64,000 bases of DNA from Onchocerca lupi. Taxonomy: Eukaryota; Nematoda; Chromadorea; Rhabditida; Onchocercidae. A program made the position numbers and the translations under genes. Shown here in pieces: positions 13,901 through 25,246 of the stretch; the stretch's first letter is position 1, and every line of letters starts with the position of its first letter. Below the pieces are notes generated by a model. The model had not been told where the DNA came from and made no database searches. It worked only from the letters and a program-made list of their open reading frames with translations. The stretch is from positions 1 to 64,000 of the forward strand of contig JAOVVO010000398.1 of the NCBI GenBank assembly GCA_028564675.1, written 5' to 3'.

Positions 13901-16900
13901 ACATACCGCACTCTGGTGTCAGAGGTTGTTGCTGTAATATTGGTGTAGTAGAATCCACAATCCGCGGCTGTTCGGGTAGTAATACAGCACGCATTGACCA
14001 TGGTCCTAATATCACCGATTGTTTCTTACCCAAGTCCAAATGGCGTCGTGAGAGGCGAAATAAAGTTGGCTGCCGTTGTACACAAACAGTTGCACAAACA
14101 ATATTTTCACCATGAACAAAGAAATTAAAACTGATTCCATTCACATAGCTGAAAATGAAATAACTTCAGATGAATTTAATTTGATATAAATTTACATGAA
14201 TTAAAAGAAAACTACATAAGCAAGCAGTCATATAATTAAATGTTTTATAAGCAAGAAAAAAAAATTTAAAGCAACGAGAAAACTGAAATGTCTCTACTAT
14301 TCTCAACGTCTTTCATTTTTCCTCCCCTCTTTTCAAACAGCGTATGATGATACCAATGTTTCTTCGAAAGTAAATGCATAGAAAAGTATCCCAAATTTCA
14401 AAGCCGTACAAAGCTGGTAAGAAACTTTCCTTAATAAAACTCAAAGTTGACAATAGCTCTTGTAACTAAACAAAATACAAAAATTACACACTTAGGAGAA
14501 CAGTGTATACGATCCGATGTAGGCACTTCGTATGGACGTGTAAAATATTTTCCAATACGAATGTAGCCATTTTTTAACATATTCCTAAACAGAAAGTTCG
14601 TTAGACAAATATGTTTTAAATTAGCCGGTTTTATCAATTCAATAAAACATGGGAAAATATCACGATGGAATTAAAATTGAATATTCAACATAATTTTTAT
14701 CCATTTCAGTGCTAACTAAAAAATGGACAAAACTGCTCTTTGCTTTCACAAAATCTACTTTTTGCTTTCCATCAAAGAAGCGGAAAAATGTAAAATAAGA
14801 TATCGTCAAAATTGCAAAAATATCGCCAATATAAAAAATGAATTATCGGAAAGTGTTCAGATTTTAAAAAAATGTACCAACAATAACGATATATTAATAT
14901 TACAAAAAATTTCTCAATCGTATAATTGCGACAGAACCATTCTAACTTACCGTTCTATCAAATTATGCAATGCCTTGAAAAATAGTGTCCTCGTTTCATA
15001 TTGTATACCAGGTACCGACCAATTACCTTGACCATCTTCAGCACCTAAAAATTTTGCTTCCAAATAAAAAATTTCTTTTTTCAAACTGGTGAGACAAGTC
15101 TCTGTCAACAAAATGCATCAAAAATCACTACGTTAGAATTTAAATATCAGACTTTTCACTGCCTTATATCATCTACTATTTGTTTCAGCCTATCCGTACA
15201 GTTAGGTTGTCCAAGATTTACTTTATTTTGGATTCAACTTAATTTCAAATTTGAATTCACTTAATTCAAATTGCTGTTCAACTTTTAAAAAAATCCTAGT
15301 AATATTCTAAATACAAAAAAACAAATAAATAGATAGTAAGTGGTACCGGATGAATCAATCATTGAGCAAAAAGAAAAGAAGTAAATTAATGGGAATGAAT
15401 CAGAAACGTAAATCTTAATTCATCTTGTTAGATTTTCTGGAATATGAAAAAAAAAAAGTTTCCTTCGGGATTCGGAAATGAAATGATTATGTCATTCATG
15501 TCCTTGTATACATAAATAGTTTTTTCACTGCAATTAATTTTTAAAGTTTAAATCAAAAAAAAGATGAGAGAAGAAATGTTTAAACGCAACAACATACAAG
15601 CCAGATGACTGGTATATTCAGTAAGGCAATCTGGTTCCTCGTGAGAATACCAGAAAATCCACAATTCTTTGACAACATCTATCCGGTAATCCGGCAACTG
15701 CATAGCAGCAAGTGTACTGGTTGGTTGTGGTGGTTGTCGTCTCCAAGCACAGAGAATCCCTGCTTGTAAGCATTTTGCATAAGCACTTAATACTGGATCT
15801 TGCTCCAAACTTGTCCATGTTCTTTGCGACAAAGGCGTTGTTAAGCATTTCCATTTCAGGCCATTCAATTCCGTCTGAAAAAAACGAAGCCAACTTATTT
15901 TATAATTAAATAATACAACAAATTACTGTTTCTTTTCTCTCTTAATTCAGTTTTCTAAAAATTCTTTTGTTCTACTTAAAAACTCAAAGGGAAAATCTTT
16001 TTCTTCAACAATCTCATTTCACTTAATATCTTTTCCTATCATTTTCCAATTACTGGGTATAGTAATACTCAAATGATAGCATAAATTATATACAGAAAAA
16101 TTTCATGATATGGATTGAATTAAATCAATATATTTAATCTTTCCGTTTAATCTCACATTTCTCGATATCTTCACAATATCCTCTAGTAGTGTCCATATGG
16201 ATTTCAAATTTTTTTTATATCCTTCTATTACTTCCAACAGCCGGAACTTCACATTATTCTTTTTTTTTGCTTTCCCATCACTCTTACCCATCACAATCTA
16301 ATTTGCATTGACAAGCAAATAAAGAAATATGTATCTTCCCTTAATCAGAAGCTAAGCACAAATAAGGATTCGCCAAGCTTGATGTTTGCAACAATAATCA
16401 ATACTGACGATATCTAATGCTTGCTTGTCAACTAAGCTGATAGTGAAAAGTCCTTGGAAGGATATTTAACTCTGTTCACTTGCTTTATGCCTAATATCTC
16501 TTACAAGCCAAACAGAGCATTGAACATAACATTTCAGTCTATTATGATAACCTCACATGCCTAGCTTCGTATGGTAGACAAAGATTTCTAATTTGATGCT
16601 AAACTATTCATTTCTAATCGTAAAAGATGCATTCAAAAAGGATTTTTGGTATCTTAATACTAATGGTGTTTACCAAATCTGCTATCATGAAATATGCAAG
16701 AAATACTGAAAATCAATTATAAATACATAACAGTATTTTTCCTTTAAAAAAAATTTCTTTTCAATAACATTTATAAAAGAGAAAATTGAATACCAATATG
16801 CAAATTAAAGAATTTGATTGCTGACATTTGCAATCTATTTTCGAAAGCAAAATGCTACACGCACTTTTAACGCATACTTACCAAAGCAAAGACGTTCGTG

Positions 16901-16935
16901 TGACAATCTTCAAGACTTCCACCATTGGTGGACAT
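94..16935 (-). CDS. MED13: Mediator complex subunit 13 (MED13 / C. elegans let-19), 3'-truncated by window edge
   Basis: Subunit that links the CDK8 kinase module to core Mediator in the nucleus; by family it controls activator-dependent RNA polymerase II transcription. I can join 37 exons, every junction in phase, for 6229 nt (2076 residues), ending in phase 1 at position 94. Exons 5'->3': 16882-16935, 15598-15874, 14951-15044, 14492-14584, 13907-14148, 13283-13548, 12925-13040, 12456-12677, 12045-12164, 11626-11759, 11318-11405, 10966-11165, 10677-10824, 10361-10523, 9988-10086, 9521-9719, 9078-9217, 8675-8767, 8401-8487, 8029-8241, 7432-7551, 6947-7181, 6404-6635, 5924-6302, 5114-5358, 4744-4927, 4454-4581, 4026-4160, 3670-3778, 3238-3414, 2860-3048, 2268-2476, 1716-1893, 1386-1487, 1092-1221, 586-791, 94-316. 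Diagnostic family matches are GGSLEDCHTN at the start, KELWIFWY, RTLFFKALHNLIER, PKMVLVD, YPTPPS, EGPLTW and LEPYDQPKDVLYIGVVPDN. The last C-terminal exons lie outside the window. Confidence 0.93.
819..851 (+). repeat. Poly(T) tract of about 32 nt in MED13 intron
   Basis: A long T run, poly(A) on the gene strand, lies in the intron between exons 35 and 36, just upstream of the exon 36 acceptor on the gene strand. It could be the residue of a retro-inserted poly(A) tail or simple homopolymer expansion; no flanking duplication is obvious. Confidence 0.85.
5114..6635 (-). other. MED13: MED13 low-complexity Met/Gln/Asn/Pro-rich linker (exons 23-25)
   Basis: Three exons encode about 285 residues (roughly 1135-1420) dominated by M, N, Q, S, P and G, with runs such as QQSQQPFQQ and many isolated methionines. 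No folded domain is visible. MED13 family members carry a long disordered linker between the N-terminal domain and the Argonaute-like C-terminal half, and this fits that position. Because the reading frame stays open through all three exons with canonical splice sites, I regard it as coding and not as intronic low complexity. Confidence 0.85.
12925..16935 (-). other. MED13: MED13 N-terminal conserved domain (exons 1-7)
   Basis: These seven exons encode about residues 1-380 and form the conserved Med13 N-terminal domain. Visible family hallmarks in order are MSTNGGSLEDCHTNVFAL (exon 1), LNGLKWK and ELWIFWYSHEEP (exon 2), the ETRTLFFKALHNLIER helix (exon 3), YIRIGKYFTRPYE (exon 4), NGISFNFFVHGENI (exon 5) and LPKMVLVDVDGVHMWYPSS (exon 7). 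The conserved order and spacing fix both strand and start. The ATG at 16935 is chosen because it begins the conserved motif and lies one base after a strong acceptor. Confidence 0.9.
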
Positions 16936-16944
16936 ACTGAAATT
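16936..16944 (-). promoter_or_regulatory. Putative SL trans-splice acceptor of MED13
   Basis: On the minus strand the sequence AAATTTCAG ends at 16937 and is followed by one base and then the MED13 ATG. A consensus nematode 3' splice site one nucleotide before a start codon, with no obvious upstream MED13 5' exon, is what spliced-leader addition would use. A cis-spliced non-coding first exon is the alternative. Confidence 0.5.
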
Positions 16945-17375
16945 TGATGAAATTTAGTTATCGTCAATAAATCAGCATAAAAATACACTAACAAAAAGTT
17001 AGATTATGCTGCAGCAGTAAATGGCAGTAATAGTGACGGTGATGATGGTAATAATAATAGTAGTAGAAGAAGTAATAGTAGTTGCAGTATCCAATAAATT
17101 GTAAAGTAGTAACTGCAATAAAGGCAAGTGTGTAGGTGATCACTTTCTCGTCTAATAGTAAAATAAATCACATCACAATTGTTCTACATGTATACCAATT
17201 AGAATATATTTCAAAAAGGAAAAAATTATTACTAATTTCCTTTTTAGCCACCTTTTTCCTTCTGGCTCATATAATAGCTTTGAGATAACAGAATAATAAG
17301 AGAATAGAATGAAGCAGAGTGAAACTGAACACAACAGAAAGAATACGAGAATTGGTAAAAACAGGGAAGAATAAG

Positions 17376-17522
17376 TCACCAGGATTCGGGCGCGAATATC
17401 CGGGATCTGGTGACGTCGAAGGTAGCCATATCTAGTGCTACCTTATTCCAATTTACATAACATTCTCCTGGTCCTTTTAAGGACATTCGCGCCAAAGATT
17501 CGTTATCCGAAAGACCAAATTG
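17376..17522 (-). CDS. Terminal exon of the unrecognised gene upstream of MED13
   Basis: Open from a TTGTCAG acceptor to a TGA for 48 codons in a GC-richer island inside AT-rich DNA, with Gly, Pro, Trp, Arg and Met codons that random AT-rich sequence rarely yields together. The deduced C-terminus ends ...APESW. It is listed separately because it is better supported than the three exons proposed upstream of it. Confidence 0.55.
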   Translation of the reverse strand, partial: QFGLSDNESLARMSLKGPGECYVNWNKVALDMATFDVTRSRIFAPESW

Positions 17523-20500
17523 CTGACAATGAGAGCGTCGTAATGAGAGCGAAAAATTCCCTCTTTCTTCTTCCCTTCAAATAAATCTATTAAGATTGAA
17601 GTAAAAATTCTTTTCAAAATTTTATACGCGAGGAATTTTTCAACGATTTAAATCGAATGTAATAAACACAATCACATGACAATGATATCATTATAACTTC
17701 ATCAAATTGTCTATTAAAGTTTCATCAAAGTTTAATCAGCTTAAACCTTACAGCTATCAGTTAGTCCTCAGTCCAACTGCTAATCAGTTTCATCATTATA
17801 AACTCAATGTATCGCTCCTCTAAGAACTATTATTAATCTTTTCTGCTTTTCTGTTCCTTTCCTCTCATTTTTCCATCGCTCCTCCTTTATCAGTAATCTC
17901 TCTTTGCACTAACTGAATTTACCAACTGTACCAGAGAGGACTATCAAAAACGCTTAACATCTAAATCCTCTAACTACTTCCTACTTTCGTTAACTATCAT
18001 CCTCTATCACATTCAGTCTTCATCAATGAATCAATCTTAAACCAAATGTAATTAAAGCAATGTAACTATTTAATTCATTACAAAGGAAGAACGCTTCATA
18101 TTTGACTAAAAAAAAAAAAAAAAAACAAACAAACAATACTTTGTATTAATTAGCATTAAAAAAAAATCCCTACTGAATAAAAAAAAAAAAACATTATCCT
18201 AAATCAATCTTCATTATATCTCCACTGACCATTAAAATTACATCTGCAATTAATATCTGTAATTAATGAATAAAATTACAATAAGACCAAAATATAAAAC
18301 CGTAGAATCATTTTTCCCCTCTTCTTTCCAATCTTGTTCAAGCAATTTGTATACATTGCATGGTTCTCACAAGTACTGTTCTTAATGTCATCAAGATTCA
18401 AACAAATTCCTGATATCCATCTCTCATTCTCTGCCTCCTACCTATCGATGTGCTCATTTCAAATTGAAATTCCCAAGTTTTTTCCCACTTTAGCTCTGGT
18501 TTGGACTACGATTCTTGCTGAAAAGTAGCATAATATATCTAACTTTCCGGTCTGTAGGAAGCTATTGAATGACTGAATTCTGAAAAAAACATGAGCAAAT
18601 ATTCCTGTTTAGTTTCAGATGAAAACAAAAGGGACGCTATGTATGCCGCAAAACTTAACTTTCATCAAATACTTTCGGCTTCATTGATAGACATATGCAG
18701 CTAACCCTTTCATTTTCCGAAAGCAGCTGAATAAGCATTTTTAAAAGAAAGGAAAAGACATCAGTCTAAATACAAACATATTTTTGTGAAAAAAAAAAAA
18801 AAAAGTTATTGAAATGAGATAGAAAATGAAAATAATTTTTAATTTATATATTGATTACCTTATTTATATGAATTATTTAACCTTTTTTATTTTTAACTTA
18901 TTTTTATGAATTATGAACCGAATTACACTTGAAAGCGTATCAAATGATAACTTTACTTCCTCTCCTTATGATTAAAAATTTTCGAAAATAAAGGATGTTT
19001 TGCAGGAAAAATAGTGTAAAAATTAAATAACTGCCTGCCAGTCAATGACTGCTTTGAAGTTTATGAAGAAAAAAACAAAAGCACTTTTGAAACAGCAGAA
19101 AATTTTTCACGCGTAAAGGGAAGAGAAAGAATCTTTCTCAGTGATTCACACGCTGAAAAGCAATACCCAACAAAATCGTTCAATGCTTTCGTCTTCGCTT
19201 TCCAAACAATTTTGAAAATGCATTATTGTTTTTAACGAATCTAAAACAATGGCTAAATTATTAATTTTACGACATATTTTCTAGTTTCAGCATTGTTTTC
19301 CTGAAGTATTTTATTTTCGGCATTAACATTGTTACACTAGCATTGTTACGAGTGTGAAAGACTTTTTGCATCACATCATTCATTACTTAAAATAGACTTG
19401 TGGGAGTCCGGACCGGAAGCATTTTTAAAATTTATTGACATTAGTTTTAGAAATACTTCCGAAACTTCAAGAAAATTGCATTTTTAAAGGTAAAGAATTA
19501 ATCCCTCAATAATTCATTCAAAAAAATAATCATGATAATGAAAGATAAGGAATAACAGTAATCATTCAATATTTTGGTAAAAAAAAAACGGAAACATGAG
19601 GAGAGATATGGAAATCTTCAATTATAGTTTGATAATTTGGAATTAATTTATGAATAATGTTAAAAAAGGCATGAAAACAATGTTTTTCCGAATTGTTTAA
19701 TGAAAAAAAATTTAATAATAATAATAATCTTAATCCAACCTGGCAACAAGAGCAATAATCATGACATTAACAACCACATTTCATTTAAAAAAAAAAAAAA
19801 ATGAAGAACCTGATCAGTATGTGTGCGTGTGTGTCGTCGATACATAACTTCCAAAGGCGATGCCGGAAACATTCTTAAACTTTGATTCATTTGCGCAGTA
19901 AATCTCACCTATGTGAGCAAAGAGAACGGAAAGATGAAAAAGATATTTCGAATCAGTTTCAAAAAATTTAACTGCCACTACCAGTTACAAGGAGAAAATT
20001 CTCCTTCGTCTCTCTCCCTCTTCCTTAATGACAAAAGGATGAAGAACAGTAGTAAAACGAGAAAATGTGCAATAACAGAACAGAGATACACTATATGTAA
20101 AGAGAATTGAGTAAGAAATCAATCCCTCCTTACAATCTTTTGTTTCTCGTTTTCAAAATTTCTTCTCATCATGCAAAAATTGAATCTGAAGTTTAAGTCT
20201 AACCAAATCTAATCGTGAATGCATAGGATTTGAATTCATTGACATTATTGCTCATGATCATAGATAATAATTCGCTTTTAATTAGCAACTCATTCAGCAG
20301 TTTTTCTAGATAATAATCTTGTTTTACTCATTATTAGAATATATCATTACGGTTGTTTTAAAGAGTAAGAAGAGAAACTTGAACTTTACTATGAGATTCA
20401 CAAAATATTTTAGAAGAAAATTAAGGAAAGTTCAGAATAATAAAATACAAAAGTAAATAAGCACTTATTAGCAGTCCGTGCTATCATTAAAGAAAATTGA

Positions 20501-23228
20501 TATATAAATACATCAATTTAGCTGTTGTTTCACATGCGGCCATTACAGAACATCCTATCATAGCCGTTTAAATTCCTTCATGAATCGACTGATGTGATTT
20601 ATGCTCATAAAAGAAGAAAGAAATCAGTATCAAATGAAAGTTTGATGAATAAGAGGATAGAAGGAAGATAAAGAAAGATGAGAGAGGTATGTTATGGGTA
20701 TGTCCATGGTGCTATTTTATTGGTTCATTTAGGGCTACTTTCGATGCCATCTCGTCAACGAAATCAATGATAACCAACCACGTTAACAGTGGCAAACGAT
20801 GACAATGATCAGGAACGAAAAACCGATGATTCTTCTCGGGCAACTACATTTGTTCCATTATGATCATCATTATATGTCGATTCAGGAATCAGATATTCTT
20901 TTTCGCTCCTCTCCAATGTTTACTATTTCCGGGAAAAAAAAAAGGACCCCGATTTTTTTTTTGAATTGATAATTAAATTAAATTTTTAAATGAAAATGTT
21001 TGATAGATACTGGCACAATCGTTAGCAACACAATTGCTATCGCCACGTCATAACTAACCATTTTTAGAAATTGACCATGTCTTCTGATAGTGCTGATAAT
21101 GATAACCGATAATCATAGTAATGGCAATGACATGTTCATTCAATCCATGGAATAAATTAGCATCCTGTTCAATATGCAATATATTGCACTTCTTTCAGCG
21201 ATCAAACATTATTGCAACCTTAAAATAAAAGCAAAATTATTACGAGAATCGAACGAATCAGCGGGAAAAAAGCAATCACAGAGACAGAAAAGGAATAATC
21301 AAGTAGCAGCTGTAATAGCACCTTAACAATTTGATGATGGCATAATGTATGTGACGATAGTGCCACTAAACATACTTATTCTCCGATTATTCCTCTTCTC
21401 CTTCTCCTTCTTCCTTCTTCCTCCTTCTTCTTCTCCTACCTGCCTGTCACTGCAACTGTTCCATTCTTTTGTTGCTGCCTGAAATCGACAATGACACCGA
21501 CGACAATTGTAAAATGACGATGACGACGATTTAAGCGCTGATGGTTGGTTGGTTGTCCTACTCGTTTGGCGTCCCATCAACCCTTCTTCCTCTTTTCCTC
21601 CCTAACACAGTCACAATCATCATTATATTCCGTGATATTTCTTACAACTATTCTTCTTTCTCTTTTCCTCTCTCTTTACCTTCCCTCCCTCTTTTCCCTT
21701 TTCATTTTGTCTCCTCTTTTTCCTCCTCTTTAATTTTTCCGATTCAACTTATTAAACTAAACTAATCTAAAACCAACAATCTAATCTGCCAGCCCTCATC
21801 ATCAGTGACAATCCTCGAAAATTATTGCTATCCAATGGATGATGATAGTACAATTCACATATCACATACAAACATGCCATGCTATACTAATTTACACATA
21901 CAAATACACATGCACATACACATACACATACACATATACATACACATACATTACATACATACACACACACACACAAAGTGGAAATTCCATTTTGCATTAA
22001 AATGGAAGATTCAAATGGCAAATATATGAAGCCATTAGGCGCAGAAGCATCTACAACAACACACCGTTAATTGTCCCTCGTCTCTTTCTCCCAACACCTG
22101 CTCCCATTAAACTTATGCTTGCTGCTACTCCTACTACTCGTTTACATATGCATACAAAATATATACGTAACATACACACATACACACATACATACATGCA
22201 CATACACATACACATACAACATACACACATACATACGGATTATTTAATTTAACTCCTTGCTCTATTTTTGTTATTGCTATTGACCACGCGCTATTGCTTA
22301 GTGTGCACTTCGACAACTTAGTGCTTGGAAGGGCTAATTACTTGCTATAATCAATCTTCTCTCCTCTCCTCCCTCTATGTTATCTAAATCGAGGCAAATT
22401 TCAACAGAGATCGCAAAATATATCCACCAGTTCCACATACTGCCACTCATCATCATCATCTTAAAAGCTTCTCTTCCTTGAAACTTCTGGCAGCACTACA
22501 GTATACCACACACCATATAAATGAACTACAATATGCACTCATAAACATTAATTAATTAACACACACATACACATATGCTTAACTTATTTTAAGATATGTG
22601 CACTCACAACATTAACATGGAATGGAAAAAATCAAGTTCTCCAGAGGTGTTAAGAGTCAGATAACGTAGAAGAGAAATCAATTATCATTTTAGATGATAA
22701 GAGCAATGAAAAAGTTGAGAAATGTTGGATGACATTACGGTAGCCAAGAACTGCTCACTTTGACAACAACATATCGTTAACTCTTTATTCTTTTTTTCTT
22801 CTCCGCAAAATTTATCTCATTCAAATAATACCATCATCATTATCAGCACTATCATCACCTCTCATTCAAATAATACCATCATCATTATCAGCACTATCAT
22901 CACCTCTATCAGTACTAAACAGCAATAACAATAACAATCAATCACTCATTATCAGTTAACATGAAAATCAACGTCATACAATTCAATTTTACATTTCTTC
23001 TTTATTCACTTTCATTCGAGACGCTTATTGGTAGATAGATATGTGCAAATATGCACACACACATACACTCACATACAAAAATATGAGATGACAAGCAACA
23101 GATCAATCTCAATCAAACAATCACCACCTACATGTGTCGCGTCTTCGAGCAAAGGTGCTGAGTGAGGAATGAATGAATTGTGGCCATCACATTGGTTCGT
23201 ATCATTCGCTTCATCTCTCCGGCACTTC
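17376..23228 (-). CDS. 3' portion of an unrecognised protein-coding gene (four phase-0-linked exons)
   Basis: Four minus-strand exons join in frame: 23132-23228 (97 nt), 21440-21478 (39 nt), 19810-19908 (99 nt) and 17376-17522 (147 nt including TGA). All internal junctions are phase 0 and the flanks read TTAG|G..CAT|GTAGGT, TTTCAG|..GGCAG|GTAGGA, CATAG|..GATCAG|GTTCTT and TTGTCAG|C. The terminal exon is the most convincing: 48 codons of balanced composition (LSDNESLARMSLKGPG early, TRSRIFAPESW at the C-terminus). The first exon begins KCRRDEANDTN and would suit the cytoplasmic side after a membrane span, but no span is visible. I recognise no family. Upstream exons were not resolved. The stop is 440 bp upstream of the MED13 acceptor on the same strand. 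Some of the smaller exons may be spurious. Confidence 0.48.
21391..21440 (+). repeat. Polypyrimidine (CTT/CTC) tract
   Basis: About 50 bp of almost pure C and T (TCCTCTTCTCCTTCTCC-type). On the minus strand it is a purine tract immediately 3' of the proposed 39-nt exon at 21440-21478, whose donor overlaps its end. Confidence 0.8.
21893..21975 (+). repeat. (ACATAC)/(CA)n microsatellite
   Basis: Compound repeat of ACACAT and ATAC units ending in a pure CA run of about 16 bp. Related tracts recur at 22170-22236, 23053-23076 and 23269-23315, making this a microsatellite-dense belt. Confidence 0.9.
22170..22236 (+). repeat. (CATACA)n microsatellite
   Basis: Imperfect CATACACA/CATACATA repeats over about 67 bp, with the same sequence type as the tract at 21893. 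Confidence 0.88.
22815..22904 (+). repeat. Perfect 45-bp tandem duplication
   Basis: The 45-bp unit at 22815-22859 (beginning TCTCATTCAAATAATACC and containing CATCATCATT) is repeated without a mismatch at 22860-22904. The perfect identity implies a recent duplication or an assembly error. Confidence 0.95.
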
Positions 23229-25006
23229 CTAAGTTACTAACTGGACAGTCAACACAAAATACTATAAATTACACATACATTTGTGCATTAAGTACATACA
23301 TCACACATACATACATATTTTTCAAACAAAACATTTGAAAAAACCAGAAAAAGGATAGAAAATGTGGTCGCAACTGTATGCTGGAGAAAGGAGACAAGAA
23401 ATAGCAAGCAGGGAAGGAAGGTTTGTCGAGGAAAAAAAGTGGATAGCAAGATGAAGGAGGGTGTAGTATTGTGTCAAGTGAGCAATTGTTACGGGATGAG
23501 TATTGAACGAACGAAGAATGAATGATTAAAATGAAATTGCTACTGTTACACTCTGCTATCTTCTTATTTTTACTCATTATCATGTCATACCATATCACCA
23601 TCACTATCAACAATAACAACAAGCATTCAACATTACTCCTATCATCATCTTATTTCAATCTTTCTTGATCCCACAGCATTCAAAGGTCAGCTGTTGAAAG
23701 AATCATTCGAAAATTTTTATAATCATCAAAAACTTGTCTGTTATTCGAAAACATCCAATATATGCTTTGTAACTAGCTGCTTATTGAGATTTCACATCCA
23801 ATTTGTTAGCACAAAATAGACTGTTTAGCATAATATCACAAAATAATACATAAATCTTGAAGTTAATTGCAAATAATAAATTTTAAAGAAAAAAAAAAAA
23901 ATTCTTTGCAAACCGCTTGTATTATTCATAACGAACACAACAGACTTATCTGATCATTCAGAAACTATAAATATTAAGATTGTTTTCTGGATATGATCAT
24001 AATGCTCTAATTTTTTGGAAGCAATGCTAAATATTCACTTGCTATCGATCATCGCATCTGAAATATCGACAAGTTCAAAATTTATAACAAAAAAATACCT
24101 TTTTTTTTTCACAACACCTGACTGCTCCTGTTGTATATAAATATCAAAAATGAATTTAAAAAACAATCAAAAGAACACTTTTGTGTATATGTATGCATGT
24201 ATGTGGATCTATCGATAGGTTTTAGTAATCTGATCAACAAAACTTCATCTGTTCGATTACGATACCTCCACCCCAAATATAATACATCTCACTCTTTTCA
24301 CTACTACTTCCACTATCGTCATTATCACACCATTAATACTACTATCATTACCAATACTTGTCATTCTGCTTTTATCACCTAGAAAACGAATTAATTCTTA
24401 AATTAAATAGACACTTATACACAGACTAGCATATGAATTACCATAATCCTCCAAATTAGCACATTATTTACCGTTGAAAACGCACAGATTTTCAAAATAA
24501 AACATTGAAAATGTGATTCTTTTTTCTTTAAATTTTTCCAACATAATTTTCGAAATAATAGTGGTAAAAAAAAAAAAAAAAAAAGGAGAAATATAATACA
24601 GATAAAAACAATGATAAATATTTACGGTCTGTTTCATTGGGAAATATATTTAGTTCTAAATTAATCTCGTGTTCTTTCCTTTTATTCATACAATTTATCT
24701 CGATCTTATTCATATGTCACTATTGATAACAGATTAGAGCATATTTAATAAAGTTCAATATACTAATTATTAATTAAAGTTTTTCCCAGCAGCGTTAAAA
24801 TTTATTTTGTTATTCAAGAATTGTAACATAATATTGTATGTTCAATGTTTTTTTATGCTAATAAACATGTATGGAAGGAGTTGCATTAAAATAGCACCGA
24901 AATGAGAATTCTTCAACGCAATGGTCCGCACTTTGATATATTTTTTAAAATAAAAATGAAATTGGAATTTAAATAATTACACTCTTGAAAAAATGAAAAA
25001 AATTTG

Positions 25007-25246
25007 TTACGATAACTCATCAAGTTTTTGTCCTTTTTCAATATTCCCTAATTCTATCTTCGCTGAAACACTATTTTCATTATTTAAAATTTTCTCACAT
25101 TGAATTAGAGTTCTTATCGAAGAGGAAACAATCTTCCAATTAGTGACAATATCACTTCGCCAACGATAGTTTACGTAATATTGACCGCAAAGAATTGCTT
25201 CGTTTACAATAATATTTAAAGCCTGACAGTTCGTTGTGATCAACAT
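25007..25246 (-). CDS. Possible small ORF or terminal exon, unrecognised
   Basis: An ATG-initiated frame of 79 codons preceded by an ATTTTAG acceptor-like sequence about 20 bp upstream on the same strand. The composition is mixed and includes Trp, Cys and Gly, unlike the surrounding low-complexity DNA. A second frame from the same acceptor is also open for about 37 codons, which weakens the case. No family is recognised; chance is quite possible. Confidence 0.22.
   Translation of the reverse strand: MLITTNCQALNIIVNEAILCGQYYVNYRWRSDIVTNWKIVSSSIRTLIQCEKILNNENSVSAKIELGNIEKGQKLDELS

Larger units (their letters stand above)
17523..23131. other. Putative intronic DNA of the unrecognised gene, microsatellite-bearing
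   Basis: Apart from the exons proposed at 19810-19908 and 21440-21478, I see no convincing coding sequence. The stretch holds a trinucleotide-biased patch near 17025-17085, several short A tracts, a pyrimidine-rich tract at 21391-21440 and ACATAC-type microsatellites from 21893. Translated open frames over the microsatellites are low complexity and not credible genes. Confidence 0.5.

Noticed and set aside
14723..15031. 102-codon plus-strand frame
   Set aside because: Overlaps MED13 exon 3 and its flanking introns on the opposite strand; exon 3 is fixed by a strong family match, so this is a shadow frame.
17374..17500. Cluster of short hairpins (TCACCA..TGGTGA, ATTCG..CGAAT, GGTAGC..GCTACC, GTCCTT..AAGGAC) and a TTTGGCGCGAA E2F-like site upstream of MED13
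   Set aside because: The same bases are explained better as the terminal coding exon 17376-17522 of a minus-strand gene. The stems are short (5-6 bp) and the site lies inside the open frame, so I do not call a structured RNA or a promoter element.
21541..21765. Two overlapping plus-strand frames rich in Ser, Leu, Phe and Pro
   Set aside because: Polypyrimidine sequence translated in different frames; composition follows the base bias and no splice or start context supports it.
23269..23622. 117-codon minus-strand frame with a hydrophobic LLLLIVMVIWY stretch that could be the missing membrane span of the unrecognised gene
   Set aside because: It runs into microsatellite sequence, has no usable donor in the phase required by the exon at 23228, and composition tracks the base bias. 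Interesting but unsupported.
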